A stretch of 64,000 nucleotides of DNA from Coprinus comatus (Eukaryota > Basidiomycota > Agaricomycetes > Agaricales > Agaricaceae): contig JAWPGT010000064.1 of assembly GCA_034638255.1 (NCBI GenBank), forward strand, positions 61,383 through 125,382. Reading direction: 5' to 3'. The first letter of the stretch is position 1. Each line of letters begins with the position of its first letter. Both the position numbers and the translations under genes were made by a program. The notes beneath the pieces are model-generated. The model did not search any database and was not told the DNA's origin. It saw only the letters and a list, made by a program, of their open reading frames with translations. Below, one piece after another: positions 11,872-23,589 of this stretch.

Positions 11872-13124
11872 TTAAAGTCTAGCCGCCTGTCTATCAGCTC
11901 TCCTACTAGCTTCATCCAAAGGAATTGCTAACGCCATCTGGGTAGCAATAGCTAAACAAACTTGTTTCTCTCTCCACCCCTTAGCTGGTTTCCCCTCTCC
12001 AATATTAGTGGGTGCAGTCCATATCTCGCAATAAGCTTCATGCCTGGCTTGCGGGTGGTTCATAAATTTACCATTGGAGTAAATACCAACCGTGCGACTC
12101 GCGTGATGTTCAGAAGGTTGTGGTATAGGAGCTTTAAATTCTATTGAGAGTGTCACGGTGGGAAACCAGCTGTGGAGTGGTGGGTAGAAAACGTGAGAAG
12201 TATATAAAGGGGAAACCATCTGTGAACTAACCAAACACCCAGTCCCTCCTTCTCACTCCTTGGTAACATTGATGGAAGGTTGGAGAAAACGTCAACGAGG
12301 AAAGGTATTGCAGAAGGCGTTATCCTTTCATCTTTATTAGTGAAAGCAAACCATGCACCCCATTCTAATCCTTCACCACCAATTGATTCACTATGAGAAC
12401 GGTTCGGGTGATCCGGAGCATTTCGTGCTGTGATTTCGGGTTCATTAGTCCATTCGATGTGATTGTGGAATGCCCATCTATCGAGCATGAACTTCCTAGG
12501 TGCGACGGATGGATGATGGATCAAAGGAACACGACGGGCATAAGTTGATGGGGGTTGGAGGGTGATTCTAGCCTTGTCATCGGGTGCTGGTCCGTTGTAA
12601 CCGAAAATCATATGTGTTGTGACTTTCAAGACTTCCTACATAAAAACGGTGTGAGTGATGAGTTCCAGGATGGAAGAAGCGAAGACTCAGTTCTTACATT
12701 CTGGTAGAAGTCTGCCGTGAGATTGGTGAAACCCCTTCCGCTCTTGACAATACGAACACATATGTCAAATGGCCCGACTGCGGATGGCCGCAAGAAATGA
12801 GCTGTTACATGTATAGGATCCTTGTGAGATGTCGTTGACTGGAAATGAATTACGGCTTCTACGAGTAAGCCAAGGATATATCCTGTGCAAGAAAATGCCA
12901 ATAAGCTGTTATGAGTCCGTGAAGTTTGCTATTCACAACGTGCGTACCACCATGGGGTATTCTAAAATGAAGCACTGGTTACCACTGGTTACCACGACAC
13001 GATTTATGGAAACGCACTTGACGACTACCCATTCTGGGTCTATTTTCCCGTGGTATATTCTACATTCCTCGCCAGGGAGAGTAGATTTGGGCAGGACATT
13101 GAGGGCTTTGCTGTAAGGTGCCAT
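11872..13124 (-). CDS. Thioesterase-like (double hotdog) protein
   Basis: Five exons (13124-13018, 12961-12948, 12882-12698, 12635-12232, 12169-11872) give 335 codons. Exon 2 is only 14 bp, yet it supplies the conserved glycine turn: together the exons read KIPHGGYILGLLVEAV, a hallmark of the TesB/thioesterase-like family. Later blocks are DPIHVTAHFLRPSAVGPFDI, the second hotdog start, and WFPTVTLSIEFKAPIP. Such proteins hydrolyse acyl-CoA thioesters or are inactive relatives; the substrate cannot be read from sequence. No peroxisomal SKL-type tail is present (it ends RQAARL), so location is unknown. It is divergent from the DHHC gene with a 358 bp gap. The micro-exon would be missed by most gene finders. 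Confidence 0.72.
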
Positions 13125-13482
13125 GGGGTTGATGAGAATGACACAGGTGCCTAGTTATAAGGGGACAACGTAGGATGAAATTCAGCTACGTCTTTGCCGG
13201 CTGTGTATAGTCCGGAAGACCCGGCTACCCTTTGCTGTTGATGAAACTAGCTTTAGAGCCTTAGAAGATTAGTGTTTGTCGTCGCTATCGGGATATTTGT
13301 CTACATGCTCATTAGTGTAAAGGGTTGAGAGATGTGATGTGACAAAGAAAGATGATCAGCGCAACTGCTTTCCTAACCACCATACTCACCTCTTGACTTA
13401 TAACTCTTCATTCGTTTATACATTTCTTTACTACTTAATACCTGTTATCCTCCCCATGCCACTACTTAATTTTGGGTTGGAA
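13125..13482. other. Divergent intergenic region, thioesterase-like / DHHC
   Basis: Holds both promoters. A 16-codon open frame continues upstream of the chosen DHHC start, with an earlier in-frame ATG at 13456, so the DHHC N terminus may be slightly longer. No other feature recognised. Confidence 0.5.
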
Positions 13483-14923
13483 ATGCAGTCTCGCACTCCC
13501 TTGTCTCCTTCCTCTCCTACCTACGACTATGTTGTAAAACGTTGGTATCACTATGTACCTCTCTGCGGCAAGTCTTATCACATCCTATTACACCACAAAA
13601 AAACCAATTGCTAAAACCCAGCTCAGTCGTTGTTCTCTTGATTCTGGCACCTCATCCTTCCTTACTCTTCGTACTCGTCGACTTCCACCTCCTCACCATG
13701 AAACAGCACTTCGCTTTTGGAATACACCTTCTTGTTACCTATACCTTAACCTTCCTTGCCTTTTCCTCTCTCATTGTTTGTATCGCTCGAGACCCTGGTC
13801 CTGTTACCATGCCAAAACCGATCGGTAGTAGCGACGCCGACGATGATCTTGACATCTTCGCAGCTCTTATGCCTTCTGATGACTTTAGTGAACCCCACAA
13901 ATGGTGTAACAAATGTTGCGTATGTTGGATTTCCCCCAATGACATCTTCACTTACGCTGACATTTTGTGACAAGGCGCCCAAACCTGACAGAACCCATCA
14001 TTGTAATATGTGTGGACGATGTATACTCAAAATGGGTTTGTTTAAACACTGACAAAATTCTATTTAAACGTTAATAGCCTTTTTTTTTCATAGACCACCA
14101 TTGTCCATGGCTCGCTCATAAATGCGTTGTACGTCCGATTTCATTATACATTTCCATCCTCATTTTCTCATTGCATTTTACAAAACAGGGCCACCGAACA
14201 TACCCCGCCTTTGTTCACTTCCTCACTTGTATCACCCTCCTCTCCATGTACATTTCTGCAATATCAATACCCGCGCTATTATACGCTTTCAGAAACCCGC
14301 TTGAAGTTGTACGTGAATAGATTATCTACTCTTGCCTTGAAAATTACATTCAAACTCTTAATAATTCTTATAGAATGAAGTGACGCCCGTTCACGAACTT
14401 GGCCTAGCATTTTCAGGCATTATCTTCACTCTCGTCGTAGGCTCTTTTTTGGGTTACCATATATACCTCATTTCGTTAGTAGTTTTGTCTGAATAATTTT
14501 CTGGTACTCAAACTATCCCCCAGAACCAACCAAACGACTCTGGAAAACATCACACCCTTCCTACTTCTTCGGTATCTCCCTCCCCTACCTCGAGGTAACC
14601 ACTCCTTGCCCGATCCACCTACCGAATCACAACTGTCCTTCGAACAACGCAACCTCGTTAGGGATGCTCACGGTCATATACAAATGTATGACATAGGCTG
14701 GCGCAAAAATTGGGCCCAGATCTTTGGTTGGCATAGACCTTTTGGGTGGGTTTTTCGTTTATGGTACGGAGGATCGACGTAAGTTTATTCAAAAAACGGG
14801 ACTTGTATGCTTGACGAATATCTTTTCAGTATTGGAGATGGTAAATCATATCCAAGAAATCCAAGATCCAACCAATTGCTTGCAAGGTTGGCCTCTGAAC
14901 TTGTAAAACCAGAGAATGACTGA
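13483..14923 (+). CDS. DHHC-type protein S-palmitoyltransferase
   Basis: Transfers palmitate to cysteines of target proteins in endomembranes. Eight exons (13483-13571, 13622-13919, 13975-14035, 14094-14128, 14189-14308, 14374-14474, 14524-14778, 14830-14923) give 350 codons. Two helices (SVVVLLILAPHPSLLFVLV and FGIHLLVTYTLTFLAFSSLI) precede the cysteine-rich domain KWCNKCCAPKPDRTHHCNMC and GRCILKMDHHCPWLAHKCVG; the DHHC core is split by an intron after its first base. Two more helices follow, then a TTxE-type motif (NQTTLENI) and a C-terminal tail with PRNPRSNQLLARL. This is the standard four-helix layout. The start is uncertain because the exon 1 donor (GTCTTA) is weak and an earlier in-frame ATG exists. 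The 3' UTR must run into the tandem repeat that begins 10 bp after the stop. Confidence 0.9.
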
Positions 14924-14932
14924 ACCATCATA

Positions 14933-15745
14933 TCTTACTTGTCACACGGTTAAATATAAGCTCTGCATCCTACATATATTGACATCGGAAGCAGTCAACG
15001 CCATGTGAACTTGGTCTACTACAGCAGTTGGAAAAATGGCCTGGGTTATTTAATTTTTTTAACAATACCAAATTGACCTGTGGGTCATTTGATGAACTAA
15101 CATCAACCTAGCATAACCGCAGATAACCGCCTCAGTTACTTTAATTTAGCACTGAATCCGGAATACTGAAATACAAGTCAGACATGGATGTGTAGCATGC
15201 AGTATTAAGAACATACCATGATTCCCTTCTGGTCAAACAATGACCACTCTTTGAGGGAATCTCTGCGCTGCACCTTTGTTATAGTGTGAAATCATGTGTG
15301 ATTGTGATTGTGATTGACCACGGAAGGCAATCAGTTAAAGAATGGGCTACAGAATGGCCCAAATGAATGAGAGTTCTCCTCGATCCTTCTCTGATCGTCT
15401 GTGTGGAGACTCTGATATGGCGCTCTGCCCAAGATGGCGCTGCGGCCTAGATGAGGCTACCCCACGTTAGCTCTCACAGATACAACCACCTGCAATAGAA
15501 TGAGTGATGATACAGAGAGGCAGGACAGAGAAAATGTACCGGAAGCGGTGGTTGGGGAACGGAATCCAAGGAGACAAATAGGGTGGGGAGCGGTTGATAT
15601 ATCTCATCTTCAGGGCAGGTTTGATGCCGAATCTCATGCTGAATTCGGCCCGAGTGGGGTTGAAGGAAGATTCCCCAGTAGCAACCAATGGCCAAAGAGA
15701 CATTTCATTAATCATTTATCCCATAAATAACAACTGTTCTGATAA
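14933..15745. repeat. Tandem 0.81 kb repeat, copy A
   Basis: First of two directly adjacent, full-length copies of an unclassified sequence. It begins with TCTTACTTGTCACAC and ends with CTGTTCTGATAATCT. Shared blocks with copy B occur in the same order throughout, for example TACATATATTGACATCGGAA, ATTAAGAACATACCATGAT and GCGGTTGATATATCT. By eye the copies differ by scattered substitutions and small indels, roughly 80-90 percent alike. It contains only short open frames. Confidence 0.85.
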
Positions 15746-16554
15746 TCTTACTTGTCACACAATTAAATAAGCTCTGCATCCTACATATATTGACATCGGA
15801 AGCAGTCAACGCGCCATATAAACTAACTACAAGCTCGTTCTACAGCGGTTGGAAAATGGCCCGGGTTATTTAATTTTTGAATACCAAACTCATTGATGAA
15901 CTAACATCAATCTGGCACAAGCGCCTCAGCTGCTTAGATAGCACTGAGGCCGGAATACTGAAATACGAGTCAGACATAAATGTGAACCATACAATATTAA
16001 GAACATACCATGATCACCTTCTTAGCAAACGGTCGTCACCGCTTCGAAGGAATGTCTGCAATGCACGTTGTGGTACGTGTAACTATGTGATTGACCATGG
16101 AAGGTAATCAGCTTCAGAATGGGCTGCGGAAAGCCCGGATGAATGAGAAGTCTCCTCGATCCTCTCGGATGGTCTGTATGACCCAGATGTGGCATGTGTC
16201 TGCCCAAGATGGCGCTCTGGCCCGAATGGAGGCTATGTTAGCTCTCCCAGATACAACCCCTGCAATAGAATGAGTGATGATATAGAAACACAGGACAGAG
16301 AAAACGTACCGGCACATACGGTGGCTACGGCGGTTGGGGAATGGAATCCAAGGAGACAAAGAGGGCGGGGAGCGGTTGATATATCTTATCTTTAGGGCAG
16401 GTTTGATGCCGAGTCCCATGATGTCGGTCGAATTCGGCCCGCTTGTGGTCTAGGCCCGAGCGTGGTCGAAGCAAGATTCCCCAGTAACAACCAATGGCCG
16501 AAGAGACATTTCATTAATCATTTATCCGATAAATAACGACTGTTCTGATAATCT
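15746..16554. repeat. Tandem 0.81 kb repeat, copy B
   Basis: Second copy, offset by about 813 bp from copy A. The end of A (GATAATCT) runs straight into the start of B without a spacer, and B ends with the same GATAATCT before unique sequence. Ends begin near TGT but do not finish in CA, and I could not find a target-site duplication, terminal inverted repeat or coding capacity, so it is not confidently an LTR, MITE or other class. Confidence 0.85.
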
Positions 16555-16746
16555 CCTGGCTCAATCTATATTCCATTAGTCGTCCACTCTAAGAGATGTA
16601 AATATAACCTCCTTGCCTTCTACTGCCTCAACCCCCTTCTTTCGTAAATTCATATTGCATTCCATATCTCAGCAGAGATTTCCTACACAATCAGAAAAGA
16701 CTCTCAAAGCTTCTCAACATACACCCATTTTTCACCATCTTTTGTA

Positions 16747-17569
16747 ATGATTACTCCACTCGCTCCCCAAGTTATTTGGTTTCAACCATCGTCTTCTCAC
16801 CTCGAAAATCCAAAGTCACTAAATGTAGTGGGTATATCAGAAACACAGGTTTACTAGGGTATCCATCCTTGGATTTTTTTTTTCATCTTCTCTTCATTCC
16901 TCCCTAACAATCTTCTCCTTAGTATATATTATGGCTTCGATGAACATAATCCGAAAATCGGTGTCTATGTAATGGGTACGTTCTGTCACAACACTAGATA
17001 TAATAAAATAATCTTTCCTTTCACAGCCTGGCATACTCTAGCCGCACATCAATCCTTCATAGAACATCAATCTTATACCGATTTCGCATTAAGAATAACA
17101 GAATCTATGTCAGGACCAGGTGAAAGTATTCAAATCCTTTTACCTAGACATTCCGAAATCCTCAAAGCTCTCTCTGCACCTATAACTCAATTCATTTACA
17201 TCACTCTGTTACCAAGACATGATAGAAGTCAAGAGTTAATTCCACTTATTGAAAGATTGCAAAGGGAGATAAATGGTGTTCAAGGTCATTGTGGTTCTGG
17301 TTGGGGACCTTCGATTGATCAAGATAATTTATATCTTGGAATTTTGGGTTGGACATGTATGGAAGTGAGTTTTATTGTGCTTCTCCCTTTCTTTTGTTCG
17401 CGTTATTAACCAATACATTGTGGAAATTTCATAGGATCGTGAACGTGCTATTGAAGGAATACTCGAACCAATATCCATACTCATCCGAAAAGTCGCCAAC
17501 GTACAAGTCAAATATGCACGTCTAGCATTACTCGAACCTGAGGACATCAAAGAAACGGAGGCAGAATAA
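16747..17569 (+). CDS. ABM-like dimeric alpha-beta barrel protein, unknown function
   Basis: The exons at 16923-16975, 17027-17364 and 17435-17569 join cleanly and encode YYGFDEHNPKIGVYVMAWHT, then a helix (AAHQSFIEHQSYTDFA), then a second repeat with LYLGILGWTCMED and VKYARLALLEPED. The pattern 'W..LAAHQ.F' followed by a second beta-alpha repeat is that of ABM/stress-response dimeric barrels. Such folds bind small hydrophobic molecules or oxidise quinones, but the fungal two-repeat form has no fixed function. The first exon (from ATG 16747, PQVIWFQPSSSHLENPKSLN) is in the expected frame, yet no GT donor gives the phase needed by the acceptor before 16923; either an unseen exon, an unusual splice or a base error lies there. 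Confidence 0.6.
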
Positions 17570-17894
17570 ACTGTCTCATTATTTTGGTTCTGGTTTCCTC
17601 ATCTTGTTACTTCCATATTTTTCTTTCGACTTTCTCCACTTCTTTTTGGTTGTTTTTCGGGTTCTTTTCTTGGGCATCTTCATTTTCTCCTCTCATCGAA
17701 CAATTAAAACTAGGTTAAAAACAGTCGTATATAGTGTGTACTTGGTATGTACTAATCATAAGTTAGATCCGCATCCCTTCAACTTCACTGAGAAAGAGCA
17801 ACAAAATTAACATGTTGGCACACATCGTAATAATAAATAAGCTAGAATCAACCGAGAAAAGCATCTCTTTGTGTTTTTCCCTTAAATCCACTCT
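17570..17894. other. Intergenic, convergent 3' regions
   Basis: T-rich 3' flank of the ABM-like gene meeting the 3' end of the acyltransferase gene. No further feature recognised. Confidence 0.5.
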
Positions 17895-19499
17895 CTAAAT
17901 CAAATGTACAAATTTCTGAATCAAGGGCAGCAAGAAAATTCGAACAGGACTGAGTATGGGTGGTATAACCATACTTCCACCAAGCCCACGACGATGCCAT
18001 GAATTCACTACATGCACATGCATTAGCTACCCTTTTCTTCCTTCAAGATTAAAAAAAAAAAAAACATACCCATAGGCTGAGCCAAAATAAACAACACGAA
18101 ATAAACCCACAATCTTCCAATCCAACCATCAACTCTTCTCCCAATAACCTTCCTCCACAACCTCTCACCAATCAAAATCGGACCTTGAGCCGCAAAAAAC
18201 AAAACAGGTACCCAATCAAACCCTCTATTCATACCATACATCGCACATTCATGAAACAAACCGGAAGCCACAAAAGTCCCCAACAACATTCCTAAATTCC
18301 CCATCTCCCTAATAAAACGTCTCCTCTTGTTCTCCGATTTCGATTTCGATTTCGGATTTGGTTTGTTGAAAGAAGGGAAAAGTACCAATGGAAGAGAAAT
18401 AACATTCATAATAGATTCCATTACCCATTTTCCTGGATAGCCTCCATATATTATAAAAGTTTGTCGTAGAAGTTGTGCCACCTTCTCGCCCATAATTCAT
18501 GTAATGATTGAGAACTCCATGGATCATCCGTAACAGGAGGCCAAGATAACGGTGAATTATTAAATACACCCACACCTACAAGTGTAGTTAAATCATATAC
18601 CATGCCAAATCCAGCTAACAGAGCAACTCCTGTTAACATGTGGATAGCAGTTGATATAAGATAACGAGGAAATGGTGCTGGAAGGTCGGGATATAAAACA
18701 TTGTTCCTCCTATAGGCGTTCCAATTGTTCCGGGAAATAATTTAATCAAAGATTCGCAGAGATCGAGTGTGAGGAAATTAATGAGAAATGATTTAAAAGT
18801 TGCATTGAGGAAGGATTGGATGGAGTCCAGGGGTCTTGTAAAGGATGGGACATGAACTCCTTGTCCAAATTTAAACTTGAGTCCTCGGTTGGTGTGTAAG
18901 AGCTCGAACGCATCTGAGATCCATTGGGGTATAAACGTGTTTTGATGACCAGAATACTCTAATTCGGTGGAGGGTGGCACGTGTCCATTTCCAATTACAT
19001 GACCGTTAGACTTTGATTTCCCTTTGAAAACGCCAGGGCGGGATTCCCCTACTTTGAGGATGCCTTCTTTCGTAAAAGTGAATTGGAGAGCCTTGGTTAT
19101 CACAACCGCAGCCATTAAACCTAGCTAAGAGTCGGTACATCACACATCACAATACACGTACTTAAACACTCACATTGTGCCCAGTTGTATACATTTAGTT
19201 CTGGTTGTGTCCATGTGAAATGATATGCCGCAAAAATGACGGCTGATACTGTGGTCGGCAGAAGGAGCAATCTGATGGGATACGTGTCCGGTCTTCGGGC
19301 AAGGTAGGCCATGAAGACAAGAGGGACATAACAGAGCAGAGGATACACTCCATTGCTCCATGTGAGCGGAATACGTTCTTCAGGTGGGGGAATGAGTGTT
19401 CTAAATGCCAATACCGATCCAGCCGTAATTCTACACACAACTTAGTCAGATAGCGAGACTAGGTTGTGAGATACTCAACTCGTTCCAGATATCATCCAT
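17895..19499 (-). CDS. Wax synthase-like membrane-bound O-acyltransferase, with two apparent 1-bp deletions
   Basis: Four exons (19499-19480, 19430-19174, 19120-18070, 18007-17895). The protein is mostly hydrophobic helices and carries the wax-synthase block ELWARRWH, a GGYPGKW segment and the catalytic-type GLFHECAMYGMNRGFDW, ending in WHRRGLGGSMVIPPILSPVR, as in fungal AT2/wax-synthase-like acetyltransferases (triterpenoid or secondary metabolite acylation). Exon 3 changes frame twice: near 18690, between PIGGTMF and YPDLPAPFPRY, and near 18478, between RRWH and QLLRQTF. Adding one base at each place (a T in a T run; a C in CACAA) restores one continuous protein and a whole number of codons, so each is a single-base loss. 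Whether the gene is broken or the assembly is wrong cannot be told here. Confidence 0.75.
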
Positions 19500-19680
19500 A
19501 GTGTCGTTAGTGGTTGTCAATAGCAGTGTACCGAAAGAGGTGTTGCGCAACGAGATGAGAGTCAGGGAGTAAGAATCACATTACTTGGGTGTTGTTGGAT
19601 CCATAAGACTTCGGTCCTCGGAAGGGAAGTTTATTAATAACAGACTGCTTACGTCACTAAATTACAAACAAAAACAAAAA

Positions 19681-21250
19681 CTACCAAAACCCTCCAAAGT
19701 GTTCATACTTGTATTCTTTTTCGACCTCTGGTGGTGTAAATATGTATCGCACGGTACCCTCTTGCCTAGATACATAATTAATGCCCCCAGCATGCACCCA
19801 TGTATAGTTTACATCAAGCCCTCCATACGATTGTCGCTTCCTAGGCGGGTGTTCTTTTTCTCGCATAGCTATTTTAAGTCGTATGAGTTGATCAGAGTTG
19901 TATGGAGGAGGTTGGTGAGCATGTTGTTGGTTTCCTTGTGTATGATGACGAGATACATGTGGTGATGGGGATGAAGGGGTGCTTGGTGAGGTTGACGCGG
20001 AAGGATTTTGTACATGTTGAATTATGAGGTCCAGTAAGCTGTGCGTAATATCTAAAAGCCAGTTAAAGAGTTGAACATAAACATGAATCCGCAATCTAAC
20101 CTTCTAGATCTTCTACAGCAGATTGGTATTTTTCCTCCCAGTCTCCATGAGCACTGAATATTGATACGAGTCGTTCTGCTGCGGTTCGATTGGGCGATTC
20201 TGGTTGCTCAAAAGATGATAATAAAGCTGCAGCGTACAAGCTACTAAGCGCCAATGTATGCGGAGGGTATTGAAGGGGCAGCAGAGTTCTGTAACTACGA
20301 GACGGTCATTATCTTGTGATGAAAACTACAGATATTAGCTCAACTCACCAGTCAACAACAATCCTCCATCCAAGCTTGGCCAAGGGTTTGGTGGCTACAA
20401 TTGTTTTCAGGTTTACATACATATCGAGAGTATCCCGCTGACCTCCAAATGCTCGGGCGATCTTGATTAGGTAGGGGAATGGCATGCGTGAAGTAAAGTT
20501 GAAGCAAATTGTTTCGAGATGAGTTTCTCGACAGCCAGCAGTCGTTGTCTATCATTTTCCACCACCTATACATATATGAATATGAGTTGTTGGAAACTAA
20601 GAAAACATGACATATAATGCACACCTGCGGGTCCATTGTGTCCAGGTCCACCTCTCCGCCTGGATGTTTGGATTTGGCAGCCAACTCGGGAAACCGTACA
20701 GAATAAGAAACCGCGAGCAGCTCGCGAGGCTTCTTCAGGGTATCGTGCATCTTGGTGGACACATACAACGCAGCTACGCAAACATCCTATGGTTGGATTG
20801 TAAGACACGCGTAACATGCTCACGTTGTTGAAGAGACATACGGCATAATTGAAGTCTTTCCTCGGAAAGAACAAATGAAATCTATGGTACAAGGCTTCTG
20901 CGGTTGCGATCGTTCTTCTAGGACTATATAACGCGTCAATTCAGTAATCACAAATCCAAGTGTTCACTGACAAGGTAAACGCACAAACCAATGCGAGCAC
21001 CTATAGTTTCCAACAACCCACATGCATTCTGGCGTACTTTCTCTTCCTGCGAGGATGAAAGTTTCCCACGTTGTATCCCACTCAGGTATTCGATATATTT
21101 TGGAGTAAAGTACGGATGATAATTCCTGGATTGTGCATCTTCGAGAGATGACGGAGACTGTGCTCTTGAATGACCTTCTGTTGAGTACATCATAGTAGTT
21201 GGTTTGTAAGATTGATCGACAGAATAGGGGCTATGATCCGCCACTCTCAT
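19681..21250 (-). CDS. C-type cyclin of a CTD kinase (Ctk2-like), one apparent 1-bp deletion
   Basis: Six exons (21250-20985, 20923-20842, 20786-20625, 20565-20349, 20294-20101, 20051-19681). The cyclin fold shows QEEKVRQNACGLLETIGARI, IATAEALYHRFHLFFPRKDF, DVCVAALYVSTKMHDTLKKP, RQRLLAVEKL and then FNFTSRMPFPYLIKIARAFG. This is the pattern of transcriptional cyclins of the Ctk2/Pch1 group, which activate a kinase that phosphorylates the RNA polymerase II tail. In exon 4 near 20516 the frame jumps between EKLI and ETICFNFTSR; one missing base accounts for it and for the exon phase. Because this gene is usually single-copy and otherwise well kept, an assembly error seems likelier than loss. The C terminus is Ser/Pro/His-rich. 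It is divergent from the acyl-CoA dehydrogenase gene. Confidence 0.75.
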
Positions 21251-21388
21251 TCCTCTCAGGACTTCAATTTAAAATCGGAGTAAACCACATGTCCTTTATC
21301 AGATGCTCGCGGCTCGGTCAGAAACCACATATAACCGGAACCAACAACCTGTAAACCATCCGTTGTTCTTCCTCATAACATAACTCAA
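21251..21388. promoter_or_regulatory. Shared promoter gap, cyclin / acyl-CoA dehydrogenase
   Basis: 138 bp between divergent start codons; both promoters must be here. No specific motif was recognised. Confidence 0.5.
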
Positions 21389-23589
21389 ATGCGCATCGAG
21401 GAAGGCTTTCAACAGGTAGTACTTCAAGTTAAACGTGTGTTCTAGCCATCTAACATTACCCTAGGTGCCTTTCACAGAGGGCAATGTCTACACATCTGAC
21501 CCTGTCCTTCCCCAACTCTTGAAGCGAGTCCTTCCAACGAGGTATAGCTGGCAGTAATAGACCTCAGACCCCAGACTTACGTGCACCTCTCCAGCATTCT
21601 CAGCGAAGTTGAACCAGACCTTGTACGCCTAGGCCATGAAGTTATAACCAGTATGTCCTCAAGCTAATCTATTCTTGCAACTCTCAACATTGCATCCAGA
21701 CATCCGTCAGCTCGGTACAGGAAGCAAGATATACCCACCAGTTCTCATCCAATATGATCAATGGGGTAGGCGTGTGGACGACCTTCAAACTAGCGAAGGT
21801 TGGCGTGACATCAAAGCCGTAGCACAGCAAGAGGGTCTTCCAGCAATTTTCTATGAGAGGAAATACAATGAATTCAGCCGGATCTATGGATTTGCAAAGG
21901 TCCTTCTTATGGTTGGAGACTCGCATGAGGTATTATCTATGTTTTGTGCCTTGTGGTGTAGATTTACACGGATACACAGGTTTTCTGCCCGATCAGTATG
22001 ACCGACGGAACAGCTCGTGTATTAGAATTGGTTGGTAATGAAGAAGCTAAGAGAGAGATTATACCTCGATTGATTAAGTATGTTATCGAAATGCACAATT
22101 AGGACGTGTAACTCATTCACTATCCAGTCGTGATCCTTCCAAAGCCTTTACAGCTGGTCAATGGATGACGGAGGTGAGCAACTCCATCATATGTTTCCTG
22201 CCGCTCTTCCTCAAGCATTCTCATCACCTAGCGTCCCGGAGGTTCCGATGTATCTCTCACCGAAACAAATGCAACCTCCACTGGCCAAAATCATTCCTAT
22301 GGAGCCAAATATATATTAAATGGTCTCAAATGGTTTTCAAGTGCAACGGACAGCGAAGTCTCGGTTGCTTTAGCTCGTACAGGCACTGTTGAAGCTGGCT
22401 CACGCGGTCTCTCACTTTTCCTGGTTCCACTCCGACTCCCTCTCTTCCCTTCTCCAGGTCAACCAAAACCGACATCTACAAGCAATAATATCTTTGTACA
22501 CAGGTTGAAGAATAAAATTGGTACTCACGCATTACCTACTGCTGAGCTCACTCTCGAAGGAACAGAGGCTTATCTACTTGGAGAATTAGGCAAGGGTGTT
22601 AGAAACATAACTCCGGTATTGAACATTACCCGTTTATGGTCTGCAACTTCTAGCTTGGGAAACTTGCGAAAATGCTTGGGTATTGCTACCGCCTATGCTC
22701 ATGGCCGTCGCATTCATAGTGGAAAAACTCTATTGAAAGATGCACCTATTCATGTTGCCCAACTTGCTCAAATAAACCTCTTGTACCGTGCATTATCTCA
22801 TCTCATCTTTGGAGCGATTGGACTTCTTGGTAAATCAGAGTGTGGTGGAGGAAGTAAAGAAGAGAGAGACGAGGTTGAGAAAAGGTTGAGAATAATTACC
22901 CCTGTTGTGAAAGCTTATGCTGCTGAGAAAGCATCTGTTGGTATGGAAGAAGCTATGGCCGCGCTAGGAGGAGCTGGATATATGGAAGAAAATGGATTTG
23001 GAAGGTCAATTCGTGACGCTTTGGTTGAAAAGTAAGATCACCTTGCATTCTTTTTGATGCATTTAGCTAATGTTCGGATAGGATTTGGGAAGGGACAGCG
23101 ACTGTGCTATCACTGGATCTCGTTAGGGCTGCGACAGATCCTAGTACATTGCAAGCCTTCATTTCTGTATGTTTCCTTGGTCCATAATATCATAAACATA
23201 CTGATCATCATTTTTACAGTGGGCCCACAGAATAATCACATCAACACCACCCTCACTCGTACAAGAACTCTCAACTTCTATAATCCTTCTTAATAAAGCC
23301 TTAGAAGAACTTCCTTCATCCTACAACCAACCAATTCACCCCTTGTCCCACGACCAGCTCTTCTCTTAGTTGGTTCCATTGCATCTAGTCTCTATCTTCT
23401 CGAGCATGCAATCTGGTCTATAACTCAAAAGGAGCAGAGGCAGAGCTGGATGTGGAAGTGTTTAAACGATGGGTAGTACAAAGTGGTATAGAAACTAATA
23501 TTGAAGAGGTTAGGAAAGCGAAGGATGATGAAAATGTGAAGAAGAATGTGAAATTTAATCAACAGATGGTGTTTGGTACGAAACTCTGA
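21389..23589 (+). CDS. Acyl-CoA dehydrogenase, AidB/ACAD10-11-like, two apparent 1-bp deletions in last exon
   Basis: FAD enzyme of acyl-CoA or related substrate oxidation. Nine exons (21389-21415, 21465-21541, 21595-21650, 21700-21929, 21980-22077, 22128-22173, 22232-23031, 23082-23166, 23220-23589). Landmarks: GQWMTERPGGSDVSLTETNA (the flavin-contact motif, made across a splice), KYILNGLKWFSSATDSEVSV, and GMEEAMAALGGAGYMEENGF with IWEGTATVLSLDLVRA near the end. The order and the long Cys-poor N-terminal part (DPVLPQLLKRVLP) fit the AidB-like subgroup. In the final exon the frame shifts near 23342 (HPL / VPRPALLLVGSIASS) and 23413 (EHAIWS / YNSKGAEAELDV). Two added bases (one in a C run) give a continuous tail to the TGA at 23589. 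No clear mitochondrial or PTS1 signal was seen. Confidence 0.8.

Noticed and set aside
15467..16419. Short open frames inside the tandem repeat copies (both strands)
   Set aside because: The frames are not kept alike between the two copies as would be expected for a selected protein; treated as non-coding.
14933..16554. Tandem copies as paired LTRs of a retroelement
   Set aside because: They touch with no internal region, lack TG...CA ends and a target duplication.
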